Source: Macrosoma leucophasiata
Lineage: Eukaryota > Arthropoda > Insecta > Lepidoptera > Hedylidae
Length of the DNA: 64,000 bases
Direction: 5' to 3'
Assembly: GCA_036365455.1 (NCBI GenBank)
Contig: JAWQUS010000030.1
Span: forward strand, 496,001 to 560,000
The first letter of the stretch is position 1, and each line of letters begins with the position of its first letter. Positions 1 to 12,200 of this stretch are shown one piece after another. Below the pieces are notes generated by a model. The model worked only from the letters and a program-made list of their open reading frames with translations. It was not told where the DNA came from and searched no databases. The position numbers were made by a program, and so were the translations under genes.

Positions 1-1006
1 TGTTGACCGTACCTGTACATAGACCATATGTCCCTTACATATGCAATCTAGAATTTTACGACGTCAGTTTTATTTTATTAACCACGGACCTCTAATTTCA
101 TGCGGGTTCGATAGAGATTTTAGAGGTCTATAAACTTTATACAGGACCGCAGCAAAGTGGGTTTGGTCGTTTGCAAAACGGGATGGGTTGAGTAGTCGGG
201 ACCAGTAAAAAAGCGTCCTTATATTTAAACATTAACTAAATGCGGCCATTTGTATACTGCTTGAATTTTCTTTTGTGGTGAAAACTAAGGTTTAGTTGCA
301 AAAAAACAGTTTTTGAGGTTATGGTTATTATCAAATTAAACAATTACAGTAGGCAATATTTACTTTAGGCCTATAGCACAGGGTGTATTTTATACGCGTA
401 TTAGGAACGCGCGTCTTCGGCGCTGTCAACGTCCATTAGGATTTTTTACGTTTTCTTTTTCCTTAAAAGAAGTGCCAGCGTACACGAACACGTAAGCCAG
501 CGTAAGCAGTATTGTCTTAACCAACGCCATTGTACAACTAAAGACTGGAGGAGTCTCTGATCAAAACGCAAAGGCTTACGAGCGACTACAGCGTGTATAC
601 GCGCAGAAGAGGCGCGTTTTATGATCGCCCCGTGAGCTAAGGTTACAGGGTTGCGTTGAAATCTAGTATGAAGCTCGTATACGGGCGTCATCTGCGCGTC
701 GTCTGCTCGTTTAAAATACGCCGTGTTCAACCGGCCTCAGCTGTGCTGTAAAATGCATTGCACCAGCGTATTTTAAAAAAGTTATCAGTATTGACAGATT
801 CCTATATCACCTGACTGATAATTTTGAGGTTTACTTTATTATTAAGCAGTGCAGCTCGGCCAGTGATTGATGGTTAAGATAATCTACTCACAAAAACCCT
901 CAGAAAGCGGACATTACTCAACTAATCATCAAGTCAACATCTCTCGAGCTACGCTATTCGATGTTCGGACTCACCGGATGCTCTTTGCATACCTAAAGCC
1001 AATATA
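1..1006. other. intergenic, no gene recognised
   Basis: No coding pattern or known repeat was recognised. A patch at about 380-760 is richer in GC and CpG and repeats the word AGCCAGCGTA or close variants (near 475-510), with related words ending GCGTATTTTA near 765. This could be the worn end of a DNA transposon, but no matching inverted ends were found. The 94-residue minus-strand ORF at 446-730 has no recognisable motif and is probably chance. Confidence 0.5.
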
Positions 1007-1036
1007 ATAGGCTGGGGAAAAAGTCTTTTCGCATTA
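1007..1036 (+). repeat. mariner left terminal inverted repeat
   Basis: The left end pairs with 2262-2291 over roughly 28 bases with a few mismatches. The core GGGGAAAAAGT is identical in both ends. In mariner elements this is where transposase binds and cuts. Confidence 0.85.
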
Positions 1037-1188
1037 TAGTATGTATGAACTTGTAATAAAATCTCTTTGGCTGTAGTATCTGTATCTGGCTGGTTTTGGT
1101 ATCATTGAAAGTTAAAATTTTAAAGAACATAATTCCAAAATCAAATTAGGCAAATGTGTGATTTTTATTTGTTTTTCGTACTGTCAAG

Positions 1189-2214
1189 ATGAGTGAATCA
1201 AATGAAGATATTCGATACATTTTAAAATTTTACTACAAAAAAGGTAAAAATGCAACGCAAGCCGCGAAAAAAATTTGCGATGTTTATGGACCTAGTGCAG
1301 TGTCTGTGAGAGTAGCACAAATTTGGTTTAAGCGTTTTCAATCCGGAAAATTTGATGTCAAAGATGCACCTCGCTCTGGTCGCCCTATTACGGATAAAAT
1401 GGATGCCATTTTTGAAAAAGTGGAGCAAGATCGACATATCAGTAGTTACGACGTAGCTGAAGAACTAAGAATTGATAACCAAACAGTTTTGGCGCATTTG
1501 AAAAAAGCTGGGTACAAAAAAAAGCTCGATATTTGGGTACCTCACGAGCTCACTGAAAGAAACCTAATGAACCGTGTACTCATTTGTGATTCTTTATTAC
1601 GACGTAATGAAACCGAATTATTTTTGAAGAAGCTGATAACTGGTGATGAAAAGTGGATCACGTACGACAAGAACGTGCGAAAAAAGTCGTGGTCAAAGGC
1701 CGGTCAGGCTTCACAGACTGTGGCGAAACCCGGGTTAACTCGCAATAAAGTGATGTTGTGTGTGTGGTTGGATTGGAAGGGCATTATTCATTATGAGCTA
1801 TTACCACCAAGCAGGACTATCGATTCTGAACTCTACTGCGAACAACTGATGAGATTAAAGCAAGAAGTTGAGAGAAAGCGGCCGGAATTGATCAACAGAA
1901 GGGGTGTGGTGTTTCATCATGATAACGCTAGACCTCACACATCTATAGCCACTCAGCAAAAATTAAGAGAGTTTGGCTGGGAGGTGTTAATGCATCCGCC
2001 GTATAGTCCTGACCTTGCACCTTCAGATTTCCACCTGTTTCGGTCTCTTCAGAATCCTTTATGCAATGTTAGGTTAACATCACGAGAGGACTGCCAAATC
2101 CACTTGTCGCGGTATTTTGATGAGAAGTCCCAAAATTTTTATAGCAATGGGATTATGTCCCTACCTACAAGATGGCACAAGGTTATCGAACAAAATGGCA
2201 TATACATTCTTTAG
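1189..2214 (+). CDS. mariner transposase (DD34D), intact ORF
   Basis: 341 residues without an internal stop, close to the usual mariner transposase length of about 345. It cuts and pastes the surrounding element in the nucleus. The N-terminal third (about 1-110) has two helix-turn-helix regions and ends with GRPITDKMD. A WVPHEL linker motif follows at about 136. Catalytic acidic residues are visible in ITGDEKW, HHDNARPH and YSPDLAPSDFHLF; the last two aspartates are separated by 34 residues, giving the mariner DD34D signature. The start ATG at 1189 follows a short untranslated leader inside the left end, and the TAG is 77 bases before the right end. Activity cannot be judged from sequence alone. 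Confidence 0.93.
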   Translation: MSESNEDIRYILKFYYKKGKNATQAAKKICDVYGPSAVSVRVAQIWFKRFQSGKFDVKDAPRSGRPITDKMDAIFEKVEQDRHISSYDVAEELRIDNQTVLAHLKKAGYKKKLDIWVPHELTERNLMNRVLICDSLLRRNETELFLKKLITGDEKWITYDKNVRKKSWSKAGQASQTVAKPGLTRNKVMLCVWLDWKGIIHYELLPPSRTIDSELYCEQLMRLKQEVERKRPELINRRGVVFHHDNARPHTSIATQQKLREFGWEVLMHPPYSPDLAPSDFHLFRSLQNPLCNVRLTSREDCQIHLSRYFDEKSQNFYSNGIMSLPTRWHKVIEQNGIYIL

Positions 2215-2261
2215 TTAAATTTAAATAAACTATATTAAAAAATGTTTTGAATAATCTTAAA

Positions 2262-2291
2262 AAATGCGAAGAAACTTTTTCCCCAACCTTA
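2262..2291 (-). repeat. mariner right terminal inverted repeat
   Basis: Reverse complement of the left end with few changes (CTGGGG/TTGGGG, TCTTTTCGC/TTTCTTCGC). The element ends at 2291 and a TA follows. Confidence 0.82.
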
Positions 2292-3245
2292 TATATATTG
2301 AGAGCTTTCCAGTTTTAGCCGCACCTTTGTCACTATACAAGGCGGGAACTGGAGTGCAACAAACTCACTGAGAATTGTCCATATAACTTCAAGCCTACAT
2401 TTCACCTGGGATGAAATAGATTTAGGCACGATCGCCAACTACGATTAAGTTTAGGTTGGGAGACTATTTACATTCTTCAGGAACATTTTCAAAGCCGGGA
2501 AAATGTATGTGGTTATACAACAGGTAACGGGAGTAATGACACTCTTAAACACCTCGAGAAATTCGAGTTATTTTTATATTTTTTATTTAAGAAACAAGTT
2601 GTCCTCAATTTGTACGAACTGTATGCACACCCTATGCATACCTACTTCCCTACCTCTACCTACGACCCCACATAAAACACAAACCAACTCAAACACGTAC
2701 ACTGTTGCAATGTAATGTAGCCTAACCTGCGTACTCCTATTTAACACACGCTAGTAATAAAAATGATTTTCACTATTTCATTTCTGGAATATTTATATTA
2801 TTAATAATAAAATGCTGTCTCAACGAGTTCTAATCAACTTGTTGAGACTAGCTTTTATTTGGATAGGCGTTAGTCTCATTTTCGTTTGCATTGACTGTTC
2901 AACAAATGGGTGACCATAATTTTCTTAATTTGGGACAAATATCACCTATATTAAAAATTCTAGTAACATTGCTATTTTGTAGACAGCTTTCAAATAAAAC
3001 AACATTTACAAATAACTATAATGTTTATTTATGTTTACGCAATTACAGTCAAATCTTTGCTTCGTACGTTCACACGTTTTACAAACATTATTATAGGTAA
3101 CTTGGTTTCTGTGAGCTCTAGCGAAATAACTACAGATATGTAGGTAAATGTATCAGTCAAACATTCTGTAACAGTCCTATTATACACTATATTGTTATTA
3201 ACGTAAGGTTGTAATTGAAAAATAGATCATTTGGTTGTCGACAGG
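2292..3245. other. AT-rich intergenic DNA, no gene seen
   Basis: Low-complexity AT-rich sequence with short chance ORFs (up to 70 residues) and no motifs. An imperfect inverted pair CTCAACGAGTT / CTTGTTGAGAC near 2818-2850 is noted but unexplained. Confidence 0.5.
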
Positions 3246-3400
3246 GAATTTCCGGCACGGAGGCATAACACCTTAGGCCTCAGGATTGGTAACGTATCTG
3301 CATTTTGACCTTGGTCTTTGTATAAGTGTCTATAGGCTGCAGTCATCACTTAACATCAATGTGAACTGCATGCTTCTTTGCCACTACTATAAAAATTTAA
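3246..3400 (+). repeat. R1 interspersed repeat, 3' half
   Basis: Matches the 3' part of the commonest repeat in the window: a GGCACAGAGGCATAACACC block, then CTATAGGCTGCAGTCATCAC, then CAATGTGAACTGCATGC and a TTTGCCAC end before an A-rich stretch. The 5' part, which begins GGTGGTAGAGCTCC in complete copies, is absent. Confidence 0.85.
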
Positions 3401-3437
3401 AAAATGCTCCTTTTTTTTTAAAAATCTAGCTTTTGTT

Positions 3438-3605
3438 TATTTTTTTTTATGTAAAGATGGTGGCACACCAGGATGCAGCTCACATTAATGTTCAGTGATG
3501 ACTGCAGCCTATAGACATCTTAATGAAAACCAGAGGTCAAAATGCAGATGCGTTGCCACCTCTGAGACCTAAGTTGTTACGTCTCAGTTATTACGGGGCC
3601 ATATA
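3438..3605 (-). repeat. R1 repeat, 3' part, inverted to its neighbour
   Basis: Reverse-strand R1 starting from its T-rich (A-tail complement) end and running GTGGCACACCAGG, GATGACTGCAGCCTATAGAC, GATGCGTTGCCACC and up to GGGGCCATA. It faces the plus-strand copy at 3246-3400, so the pair can fold on itself. Confidence 0.83.
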
Positions 3606-3615
3606 TACAGCTATA

Positions 3616-3766
3616 CTTAGGCTGGGTTGCACCAAGATATTTGTTAAAGATATTGTAAAATTTTACATCCTTCTCTAACTAATAGAAATCTGCTTAAGTT
3701 AGAGAAGGGTGTGAAATGTTACAATAACTTAAACTTGAACAAATATTTTGTGCAACCCAGGCTTAG
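3616..3766. mobile_element. hairpin MITE with GGGTTGCACC ends
   Basis: About 150 bp. The left end CTTAGGCTGGGTTGCACC matches the reverse complement of the right end CTAAGCCTGGGTTGCACA. Inside, a second inverted pair, TCCTTCTCTAACT and AGTTAGAGAAGG, makes most of the element self-complementary. No coding capacity. This end sequence is familiar from lepidopteran MITEs; the autonomous partner is not in the window. Confidence 0.8.
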
Positions 3767-4032
3767 AGTGTGAAAACAAAACTTAAAACAACAACACTAA
3801 AAAAAACACTGTCTCTTAAACCAAATGATCTATCCAGAAAGTATTTGTAACATATTGTGTTAAATGTAACAAAATTTTAGTTGGAGATAACAAATATGGG
3901 TTGGAATCACAAACAAATTAGTCTTTAAATGTCTTATAGGATAGGAAATATATTATATATATTTAGTTATTTGGACGTCAGATTCAGAAAATTTAAAACA
4001 GGCGACAACGCAACGGTGACTAAGAAAAATCT

Positions 4033-4283
4033 ATACATATAAAAATCAATTGCTGTTCGTTAGTCTCGCTAAAACTCGAGAACGGGTGGACCGATTTGGA
4101 TAATTTTGAATGATTTTTGGAAATCCATTTTTTTAACGGAATTTTTTAATGGTAAGTAAATATGAAGAAATTGAAGGGAAATAGTACAAACCTCAATTTC
4201 ATTTCCCCATACAAATGGTCCTTATTTATCAAACCTATGACACATTATTTCATTCTGAGGCAATACGAAGTTTGTCGGGTCAG
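4033..4283 (+). mobile_element. Helitron-like repeat, H subfamily
   Basis: Shares with 26325-26485 and 54410-54625 a body containing GAAATTGAAGGGAAATAGTA, CATTCTGAGGCAATACGAAG and the end TTTGYCGGGTCAG. Other copies finish GTCAGCTAGTA, giving the CTAG 3' terminus seen in non-autonomous Helitrons. The left part (GGACCGATTTGGATAATTTT) is also typical of these lepidopteran elements. This copy has lost the last bases. Confidence 0.65.
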
Positions 4284-6142
4284 TTACTTTTAAATAAAAT
4301 GCCTTATTTTCAGATTCAGACGTCCAATACATGTATAAGTCAATAAACATATTACAAATATTCATTACATATTATTATTGTATACTACTTTATTTGACTT
4401 CCAAACGGGAAATCATTTCCACGTATCATCATTTCCAAATATTTTGTATAGAATAGCAATATTAAAATAAATATTAACTGTGAAAGTAACGTTTACAACA
4501 TCTTTGTTGGATTACAGGGCTTTAAGAAGTTGATTCGTTGAAATACAGTACCTTTCAAAGAAGTCAACTTCGGCGAGGGAGCTCAAAATACAGGTATAGT
4601 TAGTTATATATAATAACATGCGAATCGCTTGTCTTCTGGAATCTGGAATTTTCTTAACGATTAATTCAGTCAAGATAGAAATCATTTAGTATAATAATAT
4701 AATCAATAATATTATGGTCTCATAGATATTGCACATAAAACACAACTGTAAACTTTTAGATCATTTTAATCGGTGACGATTCTATACTCATAACATACAT
4801 TCGAAGTCCCTTTATCACTTACCCGACCTAGGAATCGATCTCGAAACCTAGTGGTAGTAGGTAATTGCAAAGGAAAAAAATGAAGCTAAAAACTAAATCC
4901 ATAAACATCAACACTTTTAGTCTTTTACACCAAACATAATATTGAGTTGGGAAACATATAAAATGAAAAAAAAAAAGAAATATTTAATATTAATTTCCCG
5001 TTTAGAGTCTCTACATCTTTGAAATTTATTGCTCGTATAACCTTAGAATTTTATTTTACAAGGCCGGTAAATACTGAGTAGCAAATGTCGTATAAAATGA
5101 GTTTTTACATTCTACTCACTACTATTAGCTGTCGTTGTTTATTCATACCCAAATCTTTTTACAACTTTACATTTCAAACATGTTCATTTATTACACCATC
5201 AATCATACATAAATGTGTTTAAGTAACTGGTAAATGTGATGATATTCTCTTAATTATAATATGACAGGTGGTGTACCAAAGACACATCTTATAAATAAGC
5301 TAATACTTATTTAAATATCATACAATCTGTGAAATTAAAAACGAATATTCCAAAACATAAAAGCAAAATCTATTAAATATTCACGAAACATTAAAGTTAT
5401 ATCGACTAGAATAGGTAAAATGGTAAAATAAATTTCAATAAGAGTTATAATAAAACGGATTACGAAAAGTCAGTCTCATGAATAATAAACAAGTAAAGAA
5501 CTTTGATCCGAAACTTCTGAGCTTATAAACTTTCTACAGTTTTAAAGTTGAAATAATACTAATTTGTTGTAATATTCCATTTACATCTTATAAAAGTAAA
5601 CTTTAAATGTATTTTAATGGTAACGATGTTGTTCTTATAAGTTAGCCGTATATTTTACAAATACGTTTAAAACATGATCACAGCAGAGACGACATCGCAA
5701 GGGAAATGTGAAAAATGTATTGAAATTGACGAAAACAAAATAGTTAATTAAACACATTTTTTTAACAAAACGCCGTGATCCAACACAAACTTTCAACAAT
5801 AATAAAAACGCATTACACAACTCAATAAATAACATAACTATTGTTATTTATATAATTACAAAAAAAATTTAAAGCAGTGGGTATATTATAACTAAATAAT
5901 ATTATACAATTAATCAGATTATTAGCAAAACAGAAGGCTATTTCTTAACACGTTTACTTATTTTTTGGATAACACACCTCTGTGTATAGCAAATATTAAA
6001 AATAAATAAAAATAAAATATTTCGTAACACCAGTTTCAACTGAAAAAATATTATAAATAATAATTATTATGTAACAATGAAAATTAAAGTGACTAGAGTA
6101 GAGGCTAAATTACCAATTAATACTGTTAGATCTATAAACACT
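4284..6142. other. 3' flank or 3' UTR of the DOK7-like gene
   Basis: About 1.9 kb of very AT-rich sequence directly downstream (minus-strand sense) of the DOK7-like stop. No recognised repeats and no convincing ORF; the 66-residue ORF at 5635-5835 looks accidental. Minus-strand poly(A) signal candidates (TTTATT on the plus strand) occur near 5186 and 5032, so some of this may be 3' UTR. The transcript end cannot be fixed from sequence. Confidence 0.5.
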
Positions 6143-6269
6143 TCAAGGTAAATTACTATAGTTGGAGAGGTCTTTGCCAGTTTTGTAAATAGAGGTTATG
6201 ATGGGGTCCAAATTGTGGTATTCTTTACCGGATCGTGGTCGTAGCATATTTGTGGGTTGTCGACATAAT
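6143..6269 (-). CDS. Dok7: DOK7-like, terminal coding exon
   Basis: Acceptor TTTTAG at 6271-6270; the AG left by the previous exon plus the first A makes an Arg codon. It then encodes LCRQPTNMLRPRSGKEYHNL and continues DPIITSIYKTGKDLSNYSNLP, ending at TGA (6145-6143). The basic stretch and two tyrosines (KEYHN, SNYSN) suggest a conserved tail. Phase agreement with the upstream exon supports the call even though the piece is short. Confidence 0.83.
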
Positions 6270-9200
6270 CTAAAATGTAAAATTTTACAATAAATGTAAA
6301 ATCAATAAAATACAAAAGCTACTGTTACTAATCTGTAGCTAAAAACTATTGAAATTAAAATTTATTTGAGTTTATCGTTAAAATTAGACGCATTACGAAG
6401 GAATTACGTTATCAATACTTAGATTTTTGTAAAAAGACATACCTTAATCCACTCGGAGCGTCAGAAGATGAATGCGAAGATGTCAGGGATAAAGTTTCGA
6501 TGTAATCTGACATGTCGGATGTCCCGCTAGAGGTACTGTGAGTATCCATAACACCTGAGAATTGAATGAATTTATTTACATAAATATTTTAGTCAGGTAA
6601 AAGTTCAACCTCATTTCTAAGTAACATTATGGTTAACTCACTATTGAAAAGAAAAAACAATTCACCACATAAACATTTAGTAAAAAATATGATTATCACA
6701 TAAAATAAAGTTTTCTGCGGAACAATGATCATTATATAATTTTACTGTCTATAAGCTCCTTTAGCACGTCATTTACTTTGATACCTACCGCATTTATGTA
6801 ATAAAAAAAAATCATATACCTTTTTTCATATACTTACCTTTAAATTGTTTCGGTGGCAATACAGGAACTTCTGCTTCAGCAGAAGAAGATTTAGCGTGTA
6901 TACTGTTTTTGTGCAATTGCATAGACATATCTCTCAAAGGATCAGATGATTTAGATTTCCTTGGCAAAGAAGAATGCACACATCCAGTTAAGTTACCTCT
7001 CATACGCTTATGCATCATGTACTGGTATTTGGAGTGGCCTGATGTTAACGGCATTTCGAATTCTTGAAACTCTGCATTCCCATGTTTCATTGAGCAACTA
7101 GAAACACCCGAGTCGTTTGAACTCGATGAATCTCTGTTCCCACCGGACTTACATGGGACACTCGACGATCTCTTGATTTGAGCATTATCTATATGTTTAT
7201 TTCGTAAATGAGGTATTTCTTTTGATGAGCTTTCTTCAGATGTCTTATTATCTGAGCCAGAAGATTTACAGCAATCATAGCACTCTCTTTCGTTTTCGCA
7301 AGGAGATGAGAGTCGATTTTCTAATGCCAAATTTCTTAATGTTTCTAACGAAGAAGATGTTGCATGACTGCCAATACTGCTATCAAACTCTTTAAGATCT
7401 TCAAGAAGCCTTGCTGAGTCTACGGAACTTGAACGTTTTTGTATCGCTTCTCTGTTATTGTTACTTGTGGAACAAAAATTTGAGCTTCGCTGTCCACTAC
7501 CATTTAACGTAGGTATACTAAGAGATTTTTCAATCTCTGCACGATGTAATTTATGTACTGGGTGTTTCAAACTCTGAGACCAATTTGGATTTGGAGACAT
7601 TGGCGTATATCCGGGATTTGGGCCTACAGTTCGACATTTAAGATCAGTATTTGCCTCTTTAGATGGCTCCATAAGCAAATATTCGTCGCTTTTATTCCTC
7701 TTAAAGTCTTGGTCTTTTATAAGAGGCTGATGATGACTACATTTAGTGCATGCTCGGGGCTTTTTAGGCAGAGTAGTAACAGCTAAATCTATGTTTGCGC
7801 TGAGAGCGTCAAGTTCGCTTTGCGTAACACCAGCTTTCTTGAGTAAATCTTTGGCATTTTCATAAAATTCTAATGACAAAGCAAATTCTAGATTTTCATA
7901 ATTTGCATATGGTCCTTCAAACTCCTTATCTTCTTTTGGTTCAACATTTTGGTAATTTGTAAATGTTGTATCATTAGAGGGTTGCGCCTTTTCTTGGTCT
8001 GTAGCTGTACTTTGTCTATTTGCTTTTCTTGACATATCAACTGTGGCGTAGATAGCCATATCATTGGTTTTACTGGTATCAAGAATGTCAGTACTAACCT
8101 TTTCGTTACTGGGACTTCTTTTACAATATGGAAGACTGATGAGATTATTTGCCCAATTGGTAACTTTTTGACAGGGACACTCAACTGGCTGTAAACTATC
8201 ATCACACTCAACTATGAGAGGTTTCTTTTTAGAACCAAATTTCAAAATGCATCCACATTTTTTTGTTAGTACAAGCGATCCGGGGTCCAAATTTTGAGTG
8301 ACTTGAAAAAGATCATCAGCTAAAGCTGCTTTTATTCTTTTCGGTGTATCGTAATATTCTGCATTGTCAACCTGAAACAAATGTCAATCAGTTAGTTTTA
8401 AATTATGTATGTATCTTCACGTCAGGTCCCTAACGGGGTACGCAGAGAGTGTAGAGCGCCAGATATCCCGGTTCTGACAAACCTCTCGTGCCTTGTCTAC
8501 TTTCATCATTCTCTTCATACATGCACGCCGATTCCTAAGACTTTTGACCCCACCATCAGACAGAACTCGACCTATTTGGTCATGGTAGGTCAGTCTTGGT
8601 CTTCCTGGGCCTCTGCAACCATCCACATTCGCATTGTATATCCGTTTAGTCATTCGCTCATTCGAAATTCTTTCTATATGCCCGAATCATCGGAGCATGC
8701 CTTTTTCATTTTTACACCGATACTATCATTCACACAAAGCCTCTTTCTTACATCAGGTTAAGCAGTTAGCAAAACGTCTGAGTGCCGCAGCTTATGCTGT
8801 TCGAAAAATTAGGCAATTAACTGATATAGACACTGCAAGACTTGTTTATTTTAGCTATTTTCACAGTGTCATGTCCTATGGTATTTTATTGTGGGGTCGA
8901 GCGGCTGACATACAATCAATTTTTGTATTACAAAAGAGGGCCATTAGAGCGATGTATAACTTACGTAGTCGTGATTCATTGAAACAACTATTTAAAGAAA
9001 TAAATATAATGACAGTCCCTTGCCATTACATCTATGAAAATATACTTTTCGCGAGGAAAAATCTACATCTGTTTGATAAAATCTCCGATAGGCATAGTTA
9101 TAATACGAGGAATAAGAACAAGTTGTCTCTGCCAAGTTTTCGACTGACGAAAACTAATACATCTTTCCTAAAATATAGTGTAGAATTTTATAACAAGATC

Positions 9201-12200
9201 CCATCCGGGATTGCTGAACTCACCGATGGTAAATTCAAAGCATTAATTAAACGCACTCTATGTAAAAAGGCTTACTATAAACTCGAGGACTATCTCAAGG
9301 ATAGAAATGTTTGGCTAAATGCTGATCTAGCTCCACAAAGGTGTTAAGTGTAATAATCAAAGTGTAATGTTGATATTATATTGTTAATTTTAAGCTTGTT
9401 TAAATTATGGAAAATTGTAAAAATATGCCTAAGAGATATTTTTAAAAGAGCCGACTGAGTTTTTTCCGGCAAGTTTTTCTCAGATCATATTGGCCTTTGG
9501 AACTTTGCCGGTGAATGACAAAGAATGACTCTTTTTCTTTTCTTTTTACTCTTTGTTATCAGTTTGTAAAGGGGAAAAGATACATTCTACTGATATACTT
9601 TTTACATTAGTTTATGACATTTAGTTTTATCTTAGTGATATTCTTGACTTTACATATATTTTTTATCTTGTTTGACATGTATATCAATTGTTGTTCGCTT
9701 TAATTTATTTTGTTTGTTTTTGACGTGTCATAAGAGGTGCCTGTCACCTTAAATGAATAAATGAGTTTCATCTTCATTACGAACGCGATCGGTGAGTGAT
9801 GCACCGTAGATCTTGCGCAATGATCTCATTTCGACCGCGTTCAACTTACTTTCATGCTCTTTCCTGCATACCCAGCTCTCGCTTCCATATAAAAGCGTTG
9901 GAGTAAGAACAGCATTATGTACGGCTAGTCGCGCCCGCTGGCTGAGATGTTTAGATTCTAGCAGCTTACCCAACGCTCCATTCACGCAATTCCCAGCAAG
10001 CACTCTTCTTTCTATGTCAGTGGTGTACCTACCATCCTTGCTAAAAGCACATCCAATATATACAATTTCATCCACCTGTTCTAACACTGCATCATCTACT
10101 ACTACCCTTGCATTTGTTCTGTGCTCATCTCTTTCAAACACTAATACTTTAGTTTTATCCACATTCAATTGTAAGCCTTTCTCCATACAATCCTCTTTCA
10201 TGACTGTGACTAGTGCTTGTAGCCCAGATGGTGTAGAGTTAACAATTACCGCATCATCTGCGTAAAGCAGTCAGTTCACCACTAAGTCACCCATACGCAC
10301 TCCCACATCCATCAACTTCACCCTCTGGAGGCATTTGTCCAGATATATGATAAACAGCCTAGACGAAAGCACGCAACCCTGTCTGACACCGATGTTAACA
10401 TCAAACCAGGGTGACATTTTACCATCTTCCCGCACACATGCTTGACAGCCCACATACGTGGACTGTATTGCACGGAGCAGACTGCCATCAATACCATACT
10501 CTGGCAAAATGTCCCACAGCTCCTTTCGTAATACCCTATCAAACGCTTTCTCCAAATCCACAAAACCGCAGAAAACCTTCTGGCTCACAGCCAGATGCTT
10601 CTCCATGATGTTGCGGAGGGAGAAAACTTGATCCATACATCCTCTTCCAGTTCTGAAACCACCTTGTGCATCCCACAACAACCCGTCGGACTTCTCTTTC
10701 ATTCTTCTTTCTAAGACTTTCCCATACACTTTAGCTGCCAAACTGATCAAACTGATCGCTCGATAGCTGGTGCAGTCCATACGTGAACCCTTGCCTTTAT
10801 ACAAAAGCACGATGACCGCACACCGCCAATCCTTTGGGATTCTTCCGGATCTCCAGCAAAGGTTGCACAACACCCAGAAAGAATCCCAAAGTATGATGTA
10901 ATATTTTTAATTTAACGATGTCCAGTGAGAAAAATATTATTTACCTCTGTATGTGTGGTTTTTGGGACATCATAGTTTTCATATGGTCCCACTTTTGGAT
11001 TTTTTATGGGGTAAACGTTATCATTCACAGCGCAGTTACAGGTTTTCAAAGGAAGAGGAGCTGGTGGTTTCCTTTGTTCATAATGCGCAGGTTTTGGTGG
11101 TCTTTCGGGAGGTTTATTTTGACATTGACATGAGTCCAGAGTTTTCCTAATGGCTCTTGGTGTTAAATATTCAGTACTGTTAGAAGAATTGTCTGAGCTG
11201 CTTTCTGGTACAGCTTCCATTGTCCAAGCAGGGTTAAAATGTGTTCCGGGGGTTAAAGCGACTGTTGAAGATCGGGATAAAACGCCTAGTTTTGTGAGAC
11301 AATTGTTGCAGCGTTCCAAAGTTACGTGATCAGCACCACTCCAAGGTGCTTTAGGGCCAATTTCAATATCAGATCTGTAGTCATGTTCGTCAAAACCTCG
11401 TCGTTCATCTGATGGCCAATAAGGAGAAGAACCTCTCTCTTCGTTGAAGTAGTTTTCTTCGTATAAACCGCTGGATGTGTCTGGTAAGGATTGATCAACA
11501 GTATTCAAGTCTGATAGCCTTGTGTTGGGTCGTGTTTTATTTCCAGTGCCTAGACAATGTAAACATAAATTTATTAAATTAACATACAATCAATTAATTT
11601 TAAGTTAAGATTTTTTTTTTCCTGAATTTCTTTTTACTCATAATAAAATCATATCTTAGTTTAGATCCAATTTGTACTGGTGGTAGAGTTCCAGCATCTG
11701 ATCATCTATATGTCACTAAATGGTGGTGTTCAGCACTATCGTACTACGTAATATTTATAACAGGGGCAAAACATTTACATTTTGAACGGTTTTAGTGTAG
11801 TTGGTTGCAGGATCTACTTACCATCAATGTCAACTGCACGCTTGCTTACTACCACCATAACATAAAAACATTACATGCTCAAATAACAATAAATGTTAAT
11901 TATATTAATTATGCTCTTACTTGTTCTTGATTGGCTTGTCCGTTGTGTAGTCAGGTTCCCATGGGCAGCTTGGTCGAACGCATCAGTAATTTCCTGGGCT
12001 TGATCTGTGAGAAGCAAGTGAAGGCCTTCACCCTTACCACTGTGTGAACCGCCCTCAAAACAAAAGCGGCCATCCACCACGCCGTAGCGCCTGAAACAAT
12101 ACAAACATCCCATATAAAAAGTTTTCAGACATTGTTATTTTTACATACAAATAAACTTTTGCTAATTTCAAAAATCTCTATAGATTTAAGGCCATAAGTT

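Larger units (their letters stand above)
1007..2291 (+). mobile_element. mariner transposon, apparently complete
   Basis: A 1.28-kb unit bounded by inverted ends that read AGGCTGGGGAAAAAGT on the left and, reverse-complemented, AGGTTGGGGAAAAAGT on the right, both followed by a TCGCATT block. TA dinucleotides flank the outer edges (1005-1006 and 2292-2293), as expected for mariner target-site duplication. The interior is one long transposase gene. Size, ends and coding content all fit a mariner-family Tc1/mariner element. It lies 3' of the DOK7-like gene and is not interrupted by other repeats, which suggests a fairly recent insertion. Confidence 0.93.
8755..9772 (+). mobile_element. LA Jockey-like LINE, 5'-truncated copy 1
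   Basis: About 1 kb of the 3' end of a non-LTR element. It starts within the C-terminal coding domain and ends ATGAATAAATGAGTTT. CATC at 8751-8754 recurs at 9769-9772, and the disrupted RX reading frame resumes exactly when the insert and one CATC are removed. Nearly identical to 31949-33110, so both are probably young. Confidence 0.9.
8372..10944 (-). other. DOK7-like intron carrying two nested retrotransposons
   Basis: 2.57-kb phase-0 intron. About 96% of it is a minus-strand RX element split by a plus-strand LA element (listed separately). Only about 30 bp at the 5' splice side and about 35 bp at the 3' side look original. Confidence 0.85.

Noticed and set aside
446..730. 94-residue minus ORF
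   Set aside because: Low complexity, no motif, no splice or promoter context.
7553..8211. ORFs overlapping the large DOK7-like exon on either strand
   Set aside because: Shadows of the exon; the supported frame carries the adaptor motifs and fits the splice phases.
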